From assembly GCA_903871435.1 (NCBI GenBank), contig CAIQGU010000067.1, positions 1 to 5,037 of the forward strand: a stretch of 5,037 nucleotides of DNA, given 5' to 3'. Within the stretch, counting starts at the first letter, position 1, and each line of letters begins with the position of its first letter. This DNA is from an uncultured Burkholderiales bacterium. GTDB lineage: Bacteria; Pseudomonadota; Gammaproteobacteria; Burkholderiales; Burkholderiaceae_F. Shown piece after piece: positions 1 through 5,037 of this stretch. The translations under genes were made by a program, and so were the position numbers. The notes beneath the pieces were generated by a model, which had not been told where the DNA came from, did not search any database, and worked only from the letters and a program-made list of their open reading frames with translations.

Positions 1-2728
1 CGGTCCGGAGGACCGCGTCCCCAACGTCGTGGCCGTACGTGTCGTTGACGCGCTTGAAGCCGTCCAGGTCGATGAGCAGCAGCGCGAAATTGCCCTGGCC
101 ACGCTGGCAACCGGCAATCATCCGGCGCAAGTGGTCATTGAACATGCGCCGGTTGGGCAGTTCTGTCAGTGCGTCCATGTACGCCATCTTGGCCAGATAC
201 TCCTGGCTGCTTTGCAGCTGGGCCGTGCGCTCGGCGACAACGCGTTCGAGTTGCGCATGGCGGCGGCGCAGCATCAAGGTGCGCAGTTGAGTGAGCGCTG
301 CAATCAGGGCTACAGCCAACAAGGCAGCAATGGCATGCACGGCGCCGTATTCATACCAGGCGGGTTGCACGTGGATGGGCAACTCGAGCGGGGCCGACCA
401 TTTGCCACCCAGCGCGGCGCTGCGCAACTGCAGGACATAGTCGTGCGGTGGCAGGTTGGTGTAGGCGGCCAGCCGCCGCGAGGCCGGCGTGTCGATCCAG
501 TCGGCATCGAAGCCCTGCAGCCGATAGCTATAGCGCCGCGATTGCGGATCGTCGAAGTCGAGCGCCGCGAATTCGACTGCGATGCTGCGATCCTGCGGCG
601 CGACCTGCAGTCCGTTCTGCAACAGTCCCGGCGACGGCGGCACGGTGCGGCCGCTCACGCGCAATTCGGTGGCAACCACGCGGGGTGCCGACTTACCGGC
701 ATCCATGCGCTCGGGGTGCACGGCCACCAAGCCGTTGACGCCTCCAAACAGCAGATCGCCGGCTGGAGTGGCGTCGGCCACGCCGGTGAAGAATCCCTCG
801 AGCCCCACGCCCTGCTCGGTGCGAAAGGCACGTATCTCCAGGGTATCCGGTTCAATGCGCGCCAGGCCGCCGTCGGTGCTCGCCCAGATGTTGCCCTGGC
901 TGTCGGCAAGCAATGCATCGACGCTGTTTTGCGGCAACCCGTCGCTTTGCGTGAGACGACGGAAAACCGGCTGACCGCCCGCGTCGCGCCCCTGTTCGAC
1001 CTGGATGCCCCGCCCGAAGGTGGCCACCCACAGGCGACCCTTGTGGTCGGTCAACAGCGAACTGATGTAGCCACCGGGAAGTGCTTGCGGATTGCGTGGA
1101 TCGATCGGCAAGTGCGATACCGAGCCATGGGTACGATCCAGTAACGCGGCGCCGCTCGGCGTGCCGATCAATATGCCTTTTTCCCCGCCGTCAGCAAGGC
1201 TCCTGACGCGGGTATCGCCCAATTCCTGGTCCCAGCGACGCTGTTCCTCGAGAACACCGCCCGGCAGGACGGTGAATGCGCCGAGCCCATCCAGGCCCCC
1301 CACCCAAAGGCGTTCGCCACTGGCGAGCAGGGCGCGCACATCGACGGTCCGGGCTTGCCGGGGCAACTGCACGCGCTCGACCGACCGGCCATCCGCAGTG
1401 GCGCGATACAGACCGGCTGCCGTTCCCAGAAAAACGCTGCCATCGGCCCAGCGCGCCATGGTTACTACCTGCGACTTGGGCAAGCCACGGTCGGGATGCT
1501 CCGGGTCCGGGTGGATCCGGCCCACGCGGCCCAGGGCCGGGTCGATGATCTCGACGCCTCCGCTGCCCATGGCCATCCAGCACTTGCCGTCGGGCTGGCA
1601 CGACACGGCGCTGATCGATACGTCGTCGAGCAACAGTTCAGGGCGATTGGTTCCGCCGTAGAATGTCTGGATCAGGCGCTGGTTGGGCTCGACACGGCTC
1701 ACCGTCGCACCGGTGGTGCCGATCCACATGATTCCGCTACGATCCAGGAACAGCGCCACGACCTGGTTGTTGGGCAGGCTGGCCCAGCGGGCCGTGTCGC
1801 TGTGCTCGCGAACGGTTTTCCAGGTGCGCGTGTCCACCCGGACGATGCCGCTGTCTTCGGTTCCCAGCCAGACCTCCCCCGGTCCGGCTTCGCGCAAAGA
1901 AGCAATGCTTTCATTCAATGGGCGGCCACCCGGGGTCTCGACCAGGTGCCGCGGCTTGTCGGCACCGGGGTCGAGCACGAACGCGCCGTACAGATTGGTG
2001 CCTATCCAGACGCGCCCTTCCGAGTCCTGCAGGAGGGAACGGATCGCGGGCACGGCGCCATCGGGAGTGGGAAGGATGAACGGCTGCAATTGCGGTTCGG
2101 CCAGCGGGCGGCGCAGCAGACCCTTGCGGGTTCCGGCCCACAGCGTGCCGGCGCGATCGAGCAATAACGCTCCAATTGCCGCCCCGGGGGCCGGGGCGTC
2201 CAGCGCATCGATACGGCCGGACCGTCCATCCATGTGGTCCACGCCACGACCGGTACCGATCCACAGGCCCCCATGGCGATCGGAAATCACCGCGGAGATG
2301 TTGGCATCGCGGGTACCGCCGGACCCGATGGGCAGGCTGACAAAACCGTCCGATTGCGGGTCGTAGCGGCTCAGGCCGCCCGCATTGGTGCCGACCCAGA
2401 GCTGGCCGCCATCGTCGATTGCCAGACTGCGTATGAAGTTGTCGACCAGGGAACCGGGCGCCTCGGGGTTGCGCGCGTAGGAACGCAGGGTGTAGCCGTC
2501 CCAGCGCAGCAGAGCCGACTGGGAGCCGAACCAGATATAGCCCTGGGGGTCCTGGATGATCGCATCCACCGCCATGGTTTCGAGCGCGGGTGTGCGCTGA
2601 AATACCATCTGACCTTCCAGCGCCCAGGGCCGCGCAGAAGTAACCGGCTCGGCCGCGGCAACGTGCGCCATGAGCGTGCACTGCACGCTCGCGAGCACGA
2701 TGCCGATGCCGATACGGTGGTTCACCAT
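1..2728 (-). CDS. Two-propeller periplasmic sensor diguanylate cyclase (3' end outside window)
   Basis: Reading frame open for 909 codons from ATG 2726-2728 to the left edge, with no stop. Residues 1 to about 26 form a signal peptide (hydrophobic GIGIVLASVQC, then AHVAAAEP). Residues 56-672 hold about 14 blade repeats of the Reg_prop type (core W-I/V-G-T about 10 residues after a D-x-x-G turn, e.g. YIWFGS, QLWVGT, GLWIGT, RVWIGT). Residues about 706-788 are a Y_Y_Y domain (RRYSYRLQGFDADW). A membrane helix spans about 795-815, followed by a charged coiled coil (818-848). The GGDEF domain starts at about 850 with MDALTELPNRR (family usually LTGLPNR) and IDLDGFKRVNDTYGHDVGD, giving the metal-site D887 and nearby N895. 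The GGDEF signature, any I-site and any EAL domain lie outside. Inferred role: an unknown periplasmic ligand bound by the propellers controls cytoplasmic c-di-GMP synthesis. The start is the first in-frame ATG after the TGA at 2846-2848 and leads straight into the signal peptide. The ribosome site is weak (GGGG 7 bases upstream). Confidence 0.93.
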   Translation of the reverse strand, partial: MVNHRIGIGIVLASVQCTLMAHVAAAEPVTSARPWALEGQMVFQRTPALETMAVDAIIQDPQGYIWFGSQSALLRWDGYTLRSYARNPEAPGSLVDNFIRSLAIDDGGQLWVGTNAGGLSRYDPQSDGFVSLPIGSGGTRDANISAVISDRHGGLWIGTGRGVDHMDGRSGRIDALDAPAPGAAIGALLLDRAGTLWAGTRKGLLRRPLAEPQLQPFILPTPDGAVPAIRSLLQDSEGRVWIGTNLYGAFVLDPGADKPRHLVETPGGRPLNESIASLREAGPGEVWLGTEDSGIVRVDTRTWKTVREHSDTARWASLPNNQVVALFLDRSGIMWIGTTGATVSRVEPNQRLIQTFYGGTNRPELLLDDVSISAVSCQPDGKCWMAMGSGGVEIIDPALGRVGRIHPDPEHPDRGLPKSQVVTMARWADGSVFLGTAAGLYRATADGRSVERVQLPRQARTVDVRALLASGERLWVGGLDGLGAFTVLPGGVLEEQRRWDQELGDTRVRSLADGGEKGILIGTPSGAALLDRTHGSVSHLPIDPRNPQALPGGYISSLLTDHKGRLWVATFGRGIQVEQGRDAGGQPVFRRLTQSDGLPQNSVDALLADSQGNIWASTDGGLARIEPDTLEIRAFRTEQGVGLEGFFTGVADATPAGDLLFGGVNGLVAVHPERMDAGKSAPRVVATELRVSGRTVPPSPGLLQNGLQVAPQDRSIAVEFAALDFDDPQSRRYSYRLQGFDADWIDTPASRRLAAYTNLPPHDYVLQLRSAALGGKWSAPLELPIHVQPAWYEYGAVHAIAALLAVALIAALTQLRTLMLRRRHAQLERVVAERTAQLQSSQEYLAKMAYMDALTELPNRRMFNDHLRRMIAGCQRGQGNFALLLIDLDGFKRVNDTYGHDVGDAVLRT

Positions 2729-2837
2729 TGCCAGGCCCCAATGCCCAAAGTAAACAGCGGGAAACAGCGCCCGCGCGGACTCGGCGGGGATTCGGGCTAT
2801 TTCGACCGCGTGGACGCGCAACTTGAATTGCCGCCGG

Positions 2838-2865
2838 TTCCGGGGTCAATTCCGGGAACAATTCC
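2838..2865. repeat. 12-bp tandem direct repeat, two copies plus a third core
   Basis: On the plus strand, TTCCGGGGTCAA (2838-2849) is followed directly by TTCCGGGAACAA (2850-2861), identical at 10 of 12 positions, and then by a third TTCC at 2862-2865. The TTCC cores therefore recur exactly every 12 bases. Small palindromes of the form TTCC/GGAA are nested in it. It lies about 110-140 bases upstream of the diguanylate cyclase start. The regular spacing could reflect binding sites for a regulator stacked on one DNA face, but it may also be chance in GC-rich DNA. Confidence 0.5.
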
Positions 2866-2872
2866 ATTTCGC

Positions 2873-2902
2873 TAACGGCTGGCCCGTGTAACGGTGCCCG
2901 TG
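2873..2902. repeat. Adjacent 16/14-bp imperfect direct repeat
   Basis: TAACGGCTGGCCCGTG (2873-2888) is followed immediately by TAACGGTGCCCGTG (2889-2902). Both halves TAACGG and CCCGTG are identical; the centre is four bases in one copy and two in the other. It starts 7 bases after the end of the 12-bp repeat array. Position between divergent genes makes a regulator-binding role possible; no known operator consensus is recognised. Confidence 0.5.
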
Positions 2903-3043
2903 GGTAAGCGACTCAGCGATATTCGACAACTCGCCCCGCGCCTGCGGCCTGCGTTGGAACCGCGCTGTCGCCGTCCGCCGTTAATTGGTGGTGCTCAGGT
3001 ATTCGGTAACGAAAATGTCCGCAACGCGCGCAAGCGCCGGTCG

Positions 3044-3049
3044 GATAAT
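3044..3049 (+). promoter_or_regulatory. Candidate -10 element for nucleoside hydrolase
   Basis: GATAAT matches the sigma-70 -10 consensus at five of six positions and sits in the most AT-rich patch upstream of the nucleoside hydrolase, about 58 bases before its start codon. The hexamer 17 bases upstream (GCAACG) is a poor -35, so if this is a promoter it is weak or activator-dependent. Sequence match only. Confidence 0.25.
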
Positions 3050-3052
3050 ATC

Positions 3053-3079
3053 GGTGCCAATGTCGGCTGACATATCACC
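3053..3079 (+). promoter_or_regulatory. Imperfect dyad / possible leader hairpin
   Basis: GGTG (3053-3056) and ATGTC (3060-3064) pair with GACAT (3069-3073) and CACC (3076-3079) around a GGCT loop, with an unpaired internal 3+2 bulge. The dyad ends 27 bases before the nucleoside hydrolase start. If transcription begins just downstream of the candidate -10 at 3044, it would lie at the very 5' end of the mRNA. It could equally be an operator. The stem is short, so confidence is low. Confidence 0.3.
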
Positions 3080-3106
3080 CTGGCAATCCGGCAAAAACAT
3101 CCGCAT

Positions 3107-4045
3107 ATGGCCCGCGCCCTCATCATCGATACGGACCCGTCGGTCGACGACGCGGTCGCCGCACTGGTGGCGCTGGCTTCTCCGGAGGACCTGGAGGTAC
3201 TGGCACTGACTACCGTCGCGGGCAACGTGCCGGTGGCGCTCACCACCAAAAATGCCCTGAAGATCCTGGCGCTGGCGGGCCGCACGGATATTGCGGTTCA
3301 CCCCGGAGCGACCGGGCCGCTCAACGGCGCGCTGCGCAGCGCGGAATACGTGAACGGCGCCACGGGCATGGATGGCTTCGACTTGCCAGAGCCCGCAAGG
3401 GCGGGTAAGGGGTACGCGCCAGACGCCATCGTCGACACCATCATGGCGCGCCCCGCGCACAGCGTAACCATGGTCTGCATTGCACCCATGACCAATCTCG
3501 CCCTCGCCCTGCGCAAGGCGCCCGGGGTGGCAGGCCGGCTGAGGGAGATCGTCATCATGGGCGGCGCGCGCAGTGAAGCCGGCAACATCACGCCCTGCGC
3601 CGAGTTCAACATCTTCGTGGACCCCGAAGCCGCCCAGATGGTTTTTACCTGCGGCGCGCCCATCACGCTCATACCCCTGGACTGCACGCACCAGGCGCTC
3701 ACCTCGGCCGGCCGGCTCGGCCGCCTGCGCGCTCTGGGAACGCCCGTCGCCGAGGCACTCTATCACCTGCTCGTGTTCAACAAACGCTTTCACGAGCGGC
3801 GCTGCGGCACGGACGGCGCACCGCTGCATGACGCCACCACCATCGCGTACCTGCTCAGGCCCGAGTTGTTCTCCGGCCGGCACGTCAATGTGGCCGTGGA
3901 ATGCGCGAGCGGCCTTACTCGCGGCATGACGGTGATCGACTGGTGGAGCGTCACGGGCAAGGCGGCTAACGCGCAGGTACTCACGGGCATCCATGCCGAC
4001 GCGTATTTCGATCTGGTCCTGGAGCGACTGGCGCGACTGGCGTAG
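3107..4045 (+). CDS. Nucleoside hydrolase, inosine-uridine preferring (IUNH) family
   Basis: 312 residues, the normal length for the family, which hydrolyses the N-glycosidic bond of ribonucleosides to free base and ribose in the cytoplasm. The signature near the N-terminus reads DTDPSVDDA, with the calcium- and ribose-binding aspartates D10, D14 and D15. Further active-site positions follow in order: N40 (VAGN), N160, E166 and N168 (GNITPCAEFNIFVDPEAA), and H241-D242 (HDATTIAYLL), the pair expected for leaving-group protonation and calcium binding. All key residues appear intact. The glycine usual after DTDP is serine (S12). ATG 3107 is chosen because it places DTDP at the expected distance; an in-frame TGA sits at 3068-3070 and no clear Shine-Dalgarno is seen. 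Substrate (purine, pyrimidine or pyridine nucleoside) cannot be read from the sequence, so no rih symbol is given. It stands alone on this strand and converges on the hydrolase gene after a 15-base gap (4046-4060) with no clear terminator. Confidence 0.95.
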   Translation: MARALIIDTDPSVDDAVAALVALASPEDLEVLALTTVAGNVPVALTTKNALKILALAGRTDIAVHPGATGPLNGALRSAEYVNGATGMDGFDLPEPARAGKGYAPDAIVDTIMARPAHSVTMVCIAPMTNLALALRKAPGVAGRLREIVIMGGARSEAGNITPCAEFNIFVDPEAAQMVFTCGAPITLIPLDCTHQALTSAGRLGRLRALGTPVAEALYHLLVFNKRFHERRCGTDGAPLHDATTIAYLLRPELFSGRHVNVAVECASGLTRGMTVIDWWSVTGKAANAQVLTGIHADAYFDLVLERLARLA

Positions 4046-4060
4046 GCGCCGCCGTTCCGG

Positions 4061-4672
4061 TCATGCCGGGCCGGCAGCCGCCAGGGCGGCCAGGACATCG
4101 GCCGTAAATGCAATTTCGACCTGGTCCGGCAGTCGCGTCAGCACGTGCTGCAGCGTGGCCTCATGACCGGCGCGCGACGAACTGCCCAGCGCATCAGCTA
4201 CGGCCACCACGCGAAACCCGCGGTCGACGGCTGCGATCAAGCTGGCCAGGACGCAGACATCGGTTTCCACCCCGGTAAAGACGAGGGTGTCGGCCTGGAG
4301 TGCTGCGAGGCGCTGAGTGCAGTCGCGGGCTTCGAAGATCGAGTAGGTGGGCTTGTCGATCAGGGTATCGGGTGTTGCATGGTGCGCCAGGGCATCGACG
4401 ACTTCAATCAGCCCCGGATCCAACACCGCGCCCGTGAAGGCAGGCCAGCGGCGGTAGTAGTTCTGCCAGTGACCCCGGGCATGTTCGGCGCTATGGGGCA
4501 CGACGAAGCGCGAGAACAAGGTGCGTCCCGGCAAGGCCGCCGCTATGGCGGCTACATGGGGAACGATGGCGTGAAAATCCGCCATCTGCCATGCGGTGTC
4601 ATCGGCAAAGACCCGCTGCATGTCGATGGCCAGATGCACGGTCCTGCCCGGGTTCAGCACCAGTCGCGCCAC
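4061..4672 (-). CDS. Isochorismatase-family cysteine hydrolase
   Basis: 203 residues, typical for the isochorismatase-like fold. The catalytic triad of the superfamily is visible: D17 (HLAIDMQ), K107 (IDKPTYSIF) and the nucleophile C140 (TGVETDVCVLAS), with the conserved TGVETD loop just before the cysteine. The D-x-H metal site that nicotinamidases carry after the second strand is absent; the matching stretch reads TLFSRFVVPHSAEHARGHWQ. I therefore call it a cysteine hydrolase of unknown substrate, probably an amide or related C-N bond, rather than PncA. Translation starts with GTG (4670-4672), since the next in-frame ATG is M18, already past the catalytic aspartate; a good ribosome site precedes it. 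It lies 21 bases downstream of the pnuC-like gene on the same strand and is likely co-transcribed. It ends with TGA 4061-4063, convergent with the nucleoside hydrolase. Cytoplasmic; no signal peptide. Confidence 0.93.
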   Translation of the reverse strand: MARLVLNPGRTVHLAIDMQRVFADDTAWQMADFHAIVPHVAAIAAALPGRTLFSRFVVPHSAEHARGHWQNYYRRWPAFTGAVLDPGLIEVVDALAHHATPDTLIDKPTYSIFEARDCTQRLAALQADTLVFTGVETDVCVLASLIAAVDRGFRVVAVADALGSSSRAGHEATLQHVLTRLPDQVEIAFTADVLAALAAAGPA

Positions 4673-4676
4673 GACG

Positions 4677-4686
4677 CTCCTTTCCT
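4677..4686 (-). promoter_or_regulatory. Ribosome binding site for the cysteine hydrolase
   Basis: On the minus strand AGGAAAGGAG lies 4 bases before the GTG at 4670-4672. It supports GTG as the true start and lies wholly in the short gap behind the pnuC-like stop codon, as expected inside an operon. An out-of-frame ATG at 4690-4692 lies upstream of it and is not used for this product. Confidence 0.7.
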
Positions 4687-4693
4687 GTGCATC

Positions 4694-5037
4694 CTAGACA
4701 AGCACCGCGCCCGCAGCGGGCTGGGCGGCCAGCGCCCTGCGCCATTCGGCATAGGCGTAGCAGCACAACACCAGCAGGAACGCATAGAGACCGGACGTGA
4801 GGTAGAGGCTCTTGTAGGCGTACAGGCCCACGTAGATCACGTCGAGCGCTATCCACAGCGGCCAGTTCTCGATGTAGCGGCGCGCCAGCCAGAAATTCGC
4901 AACCAGGCTGAAGCTGGTGAGCGTGGCATCAAGCCAGGGCGCGGCGGCATCGGTGTAGTGCGACATCGGGTAACCCAGCAGCACGATACCGACGGCTCCC
5001 GCAGCAATGCCCAGCAGCAGTTCGCGCCGCTGCGGAA
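4694..5037 (-). CDS. pnuC: PnuC-type nicotinamide riboside transporter (C-terminal part)
   Basis: The last 113 codons are visible, ending with TAG 4694-4696; the frame stays open to the right edge, so the N-terminal half is missing (family members are about 180-240 residues). Four hydrophobic segments are seen at visible residues about 6-22, 36-54, 60-77 and 78-98. The stretch LARRYIENWPLWIALDVIYV followed by GLYAYKSLYLTSGLYAFLLV matches the hallmark of the PnuC family, an inner-membrane carrier with seven helices that takes up nicotinamide riboside by facilitated diffusion, with trapping by later metabolism. Related PnuT and PnuX proteins carry thiamine or riboflavin; the ENW and K-S-L-Y-L pattern looks most like PnuC, but the substrate is inferred. 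No thiamine or riboflavin gene or riboswitch is in view. The C-terminus is a short Ala-rich cytoplasmic tail. It probably leads an operon with the cysteine hydrolase gene. Confidence 0.88.
   Translation of the reverse strand, partial: PQRRELLLGIAAGAVGIVLLGYPMSHYTDAAAPWLDATLTSFSLVANFWLARRYIENWPLWIALDVIYVGLYAYKSLYLTSGLYAFLLVLCCYAYAEWRRALAAQPAAGAVLV

Larger units (their letters stand above)
2729..3106. other. Divergent intergenic region with repeats
   Basis: These 378 bases separate the divergent starts of the diguanylate cyclase and nucleoside hydrolase genes, so both promoters should lie here. I see no credible small gene. The part next to the cyclase (2729-2845) continues its frame without a stop, but has no ATG and no membrane or signal-like content. 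The region holds two adjacent tandem repeats (2838-2865 and 2873-2902), a dyad close to the hydrolase start (3053-3079), and an AT-rich patch at 3043-3051 in otherwise GC-rich DNA. No strong sigma-70 pair is visible for either gene. The best minus-strand -35-like hexamer is TTGACC (2844-2849), inside the first repeat, with only a poor -10 downstream. Confidence 0.6.

Noticed and set aside
29..1144. 371-codon open frame on the plus strand, and others at 1355-2167, 1683-2366 and 2234-2875
   Set aside because: They lie opposite the sensor cyclase gene, whose translation shows clear family domains throughout. Long antisense frames are expected in GC-rich genes, and these products show no recognisable domain.
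1911..2867. 318-codon minus-strand frame overlapping the start of the sensor gene in another register
   Set aside because: It is Arg/Pro-rich without family features and is fully explained by the signal peptide and propeller blades of the true frame.
2985..3209. Possible 74-codon leader peptide starting upstream of the nucleoside hydrolase
   Set aside because: It starts with TTG, has no ribosome site, and most of it overlaps the nucleoside hydrolase in another frame.
2981..3994. 337-codon minus-strand open frame opposite the nucleoside hydrolase
   Set aside because: The product is rich in Arg, Gly and His with no domain, and the plus-strand gene here has every catalytic motif of its family. 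It is a shadow frame.
4064..4076. Perfect palindrome TGCCGGGCCGGCA near the convergent gene ends, considered as a terminator
   Set aside because: It lies inside the last codons of the cysteine hydrolase, has a one-base centre and no T-run on either side, so it does not look like an intrinsic terminator.
4061..4672. Naming the cysteine hydrolase pncA because it neighbours pnuC
   Set aside because: The nicotinamidase metal motif is missing, so genomic context alone does not justify the symbol.

Overview
This window carries GC-rich, densely coding bacterial chromosomal DNA, most like a proteobacterium. The GC content and the gene types would fit Burkholderiales or Xanthomonadales. That placement is an inference from composition and gene families and cannot be settled from the sequence alone. 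There are no RNA genes, insertion sequences, CRISPR repeats or phage genes that I can see.

Layout. The left half (1-2728) is one very long minus-strand gene that starts at 2728 and runs off the left edge without a stop. It encodes a secreted-then-anchored sensor: signal peptide, about 14 beta-propeller blades (enough for two seven-bladed propellers), a Y_Y_Y domain, one membrane helix, a coiled coil, and the first part of a GGDEF diguanylate cyclase domain. A 378-base divergent intergenic region (2729-3106) follows, with two neighbouring tandem repeats and a dyad. A plus-strand inosine-uridine-type nucleoside hydrolase (3107-4045) then converges, across a 15-base gap, on a minus-strand pair: an isochorismatase-family cysteine hydrolase (4061-4672) and, just upstream of it, the C-terminal part of a PnuC-type transporter (4694 to the right edge). 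The gap between these two is 21 bases, so they are probably one operon.

How the genes may work together. PnuC proteins import nicotinamide riboside, nucleoside hydrolases split N-ribosides into base plus ribose, and some isochorismatase-fold enzymes deamidate nicotinamide. Side by side they suggest a pyridine-nucleoside or NAD-precursor salvage locus. The hydrolase lacks the metal-site motif of true nicotinamidases, so its substrate is open. The diguanylate cyclase gene shares the intergenic region with the nucleoside hydrolase gene and could share regulation, but nothing shows a functional link. Apart from this possible salvage grouping and the intergenic repeats, the window looks ordinary, and I found no convincing new system.
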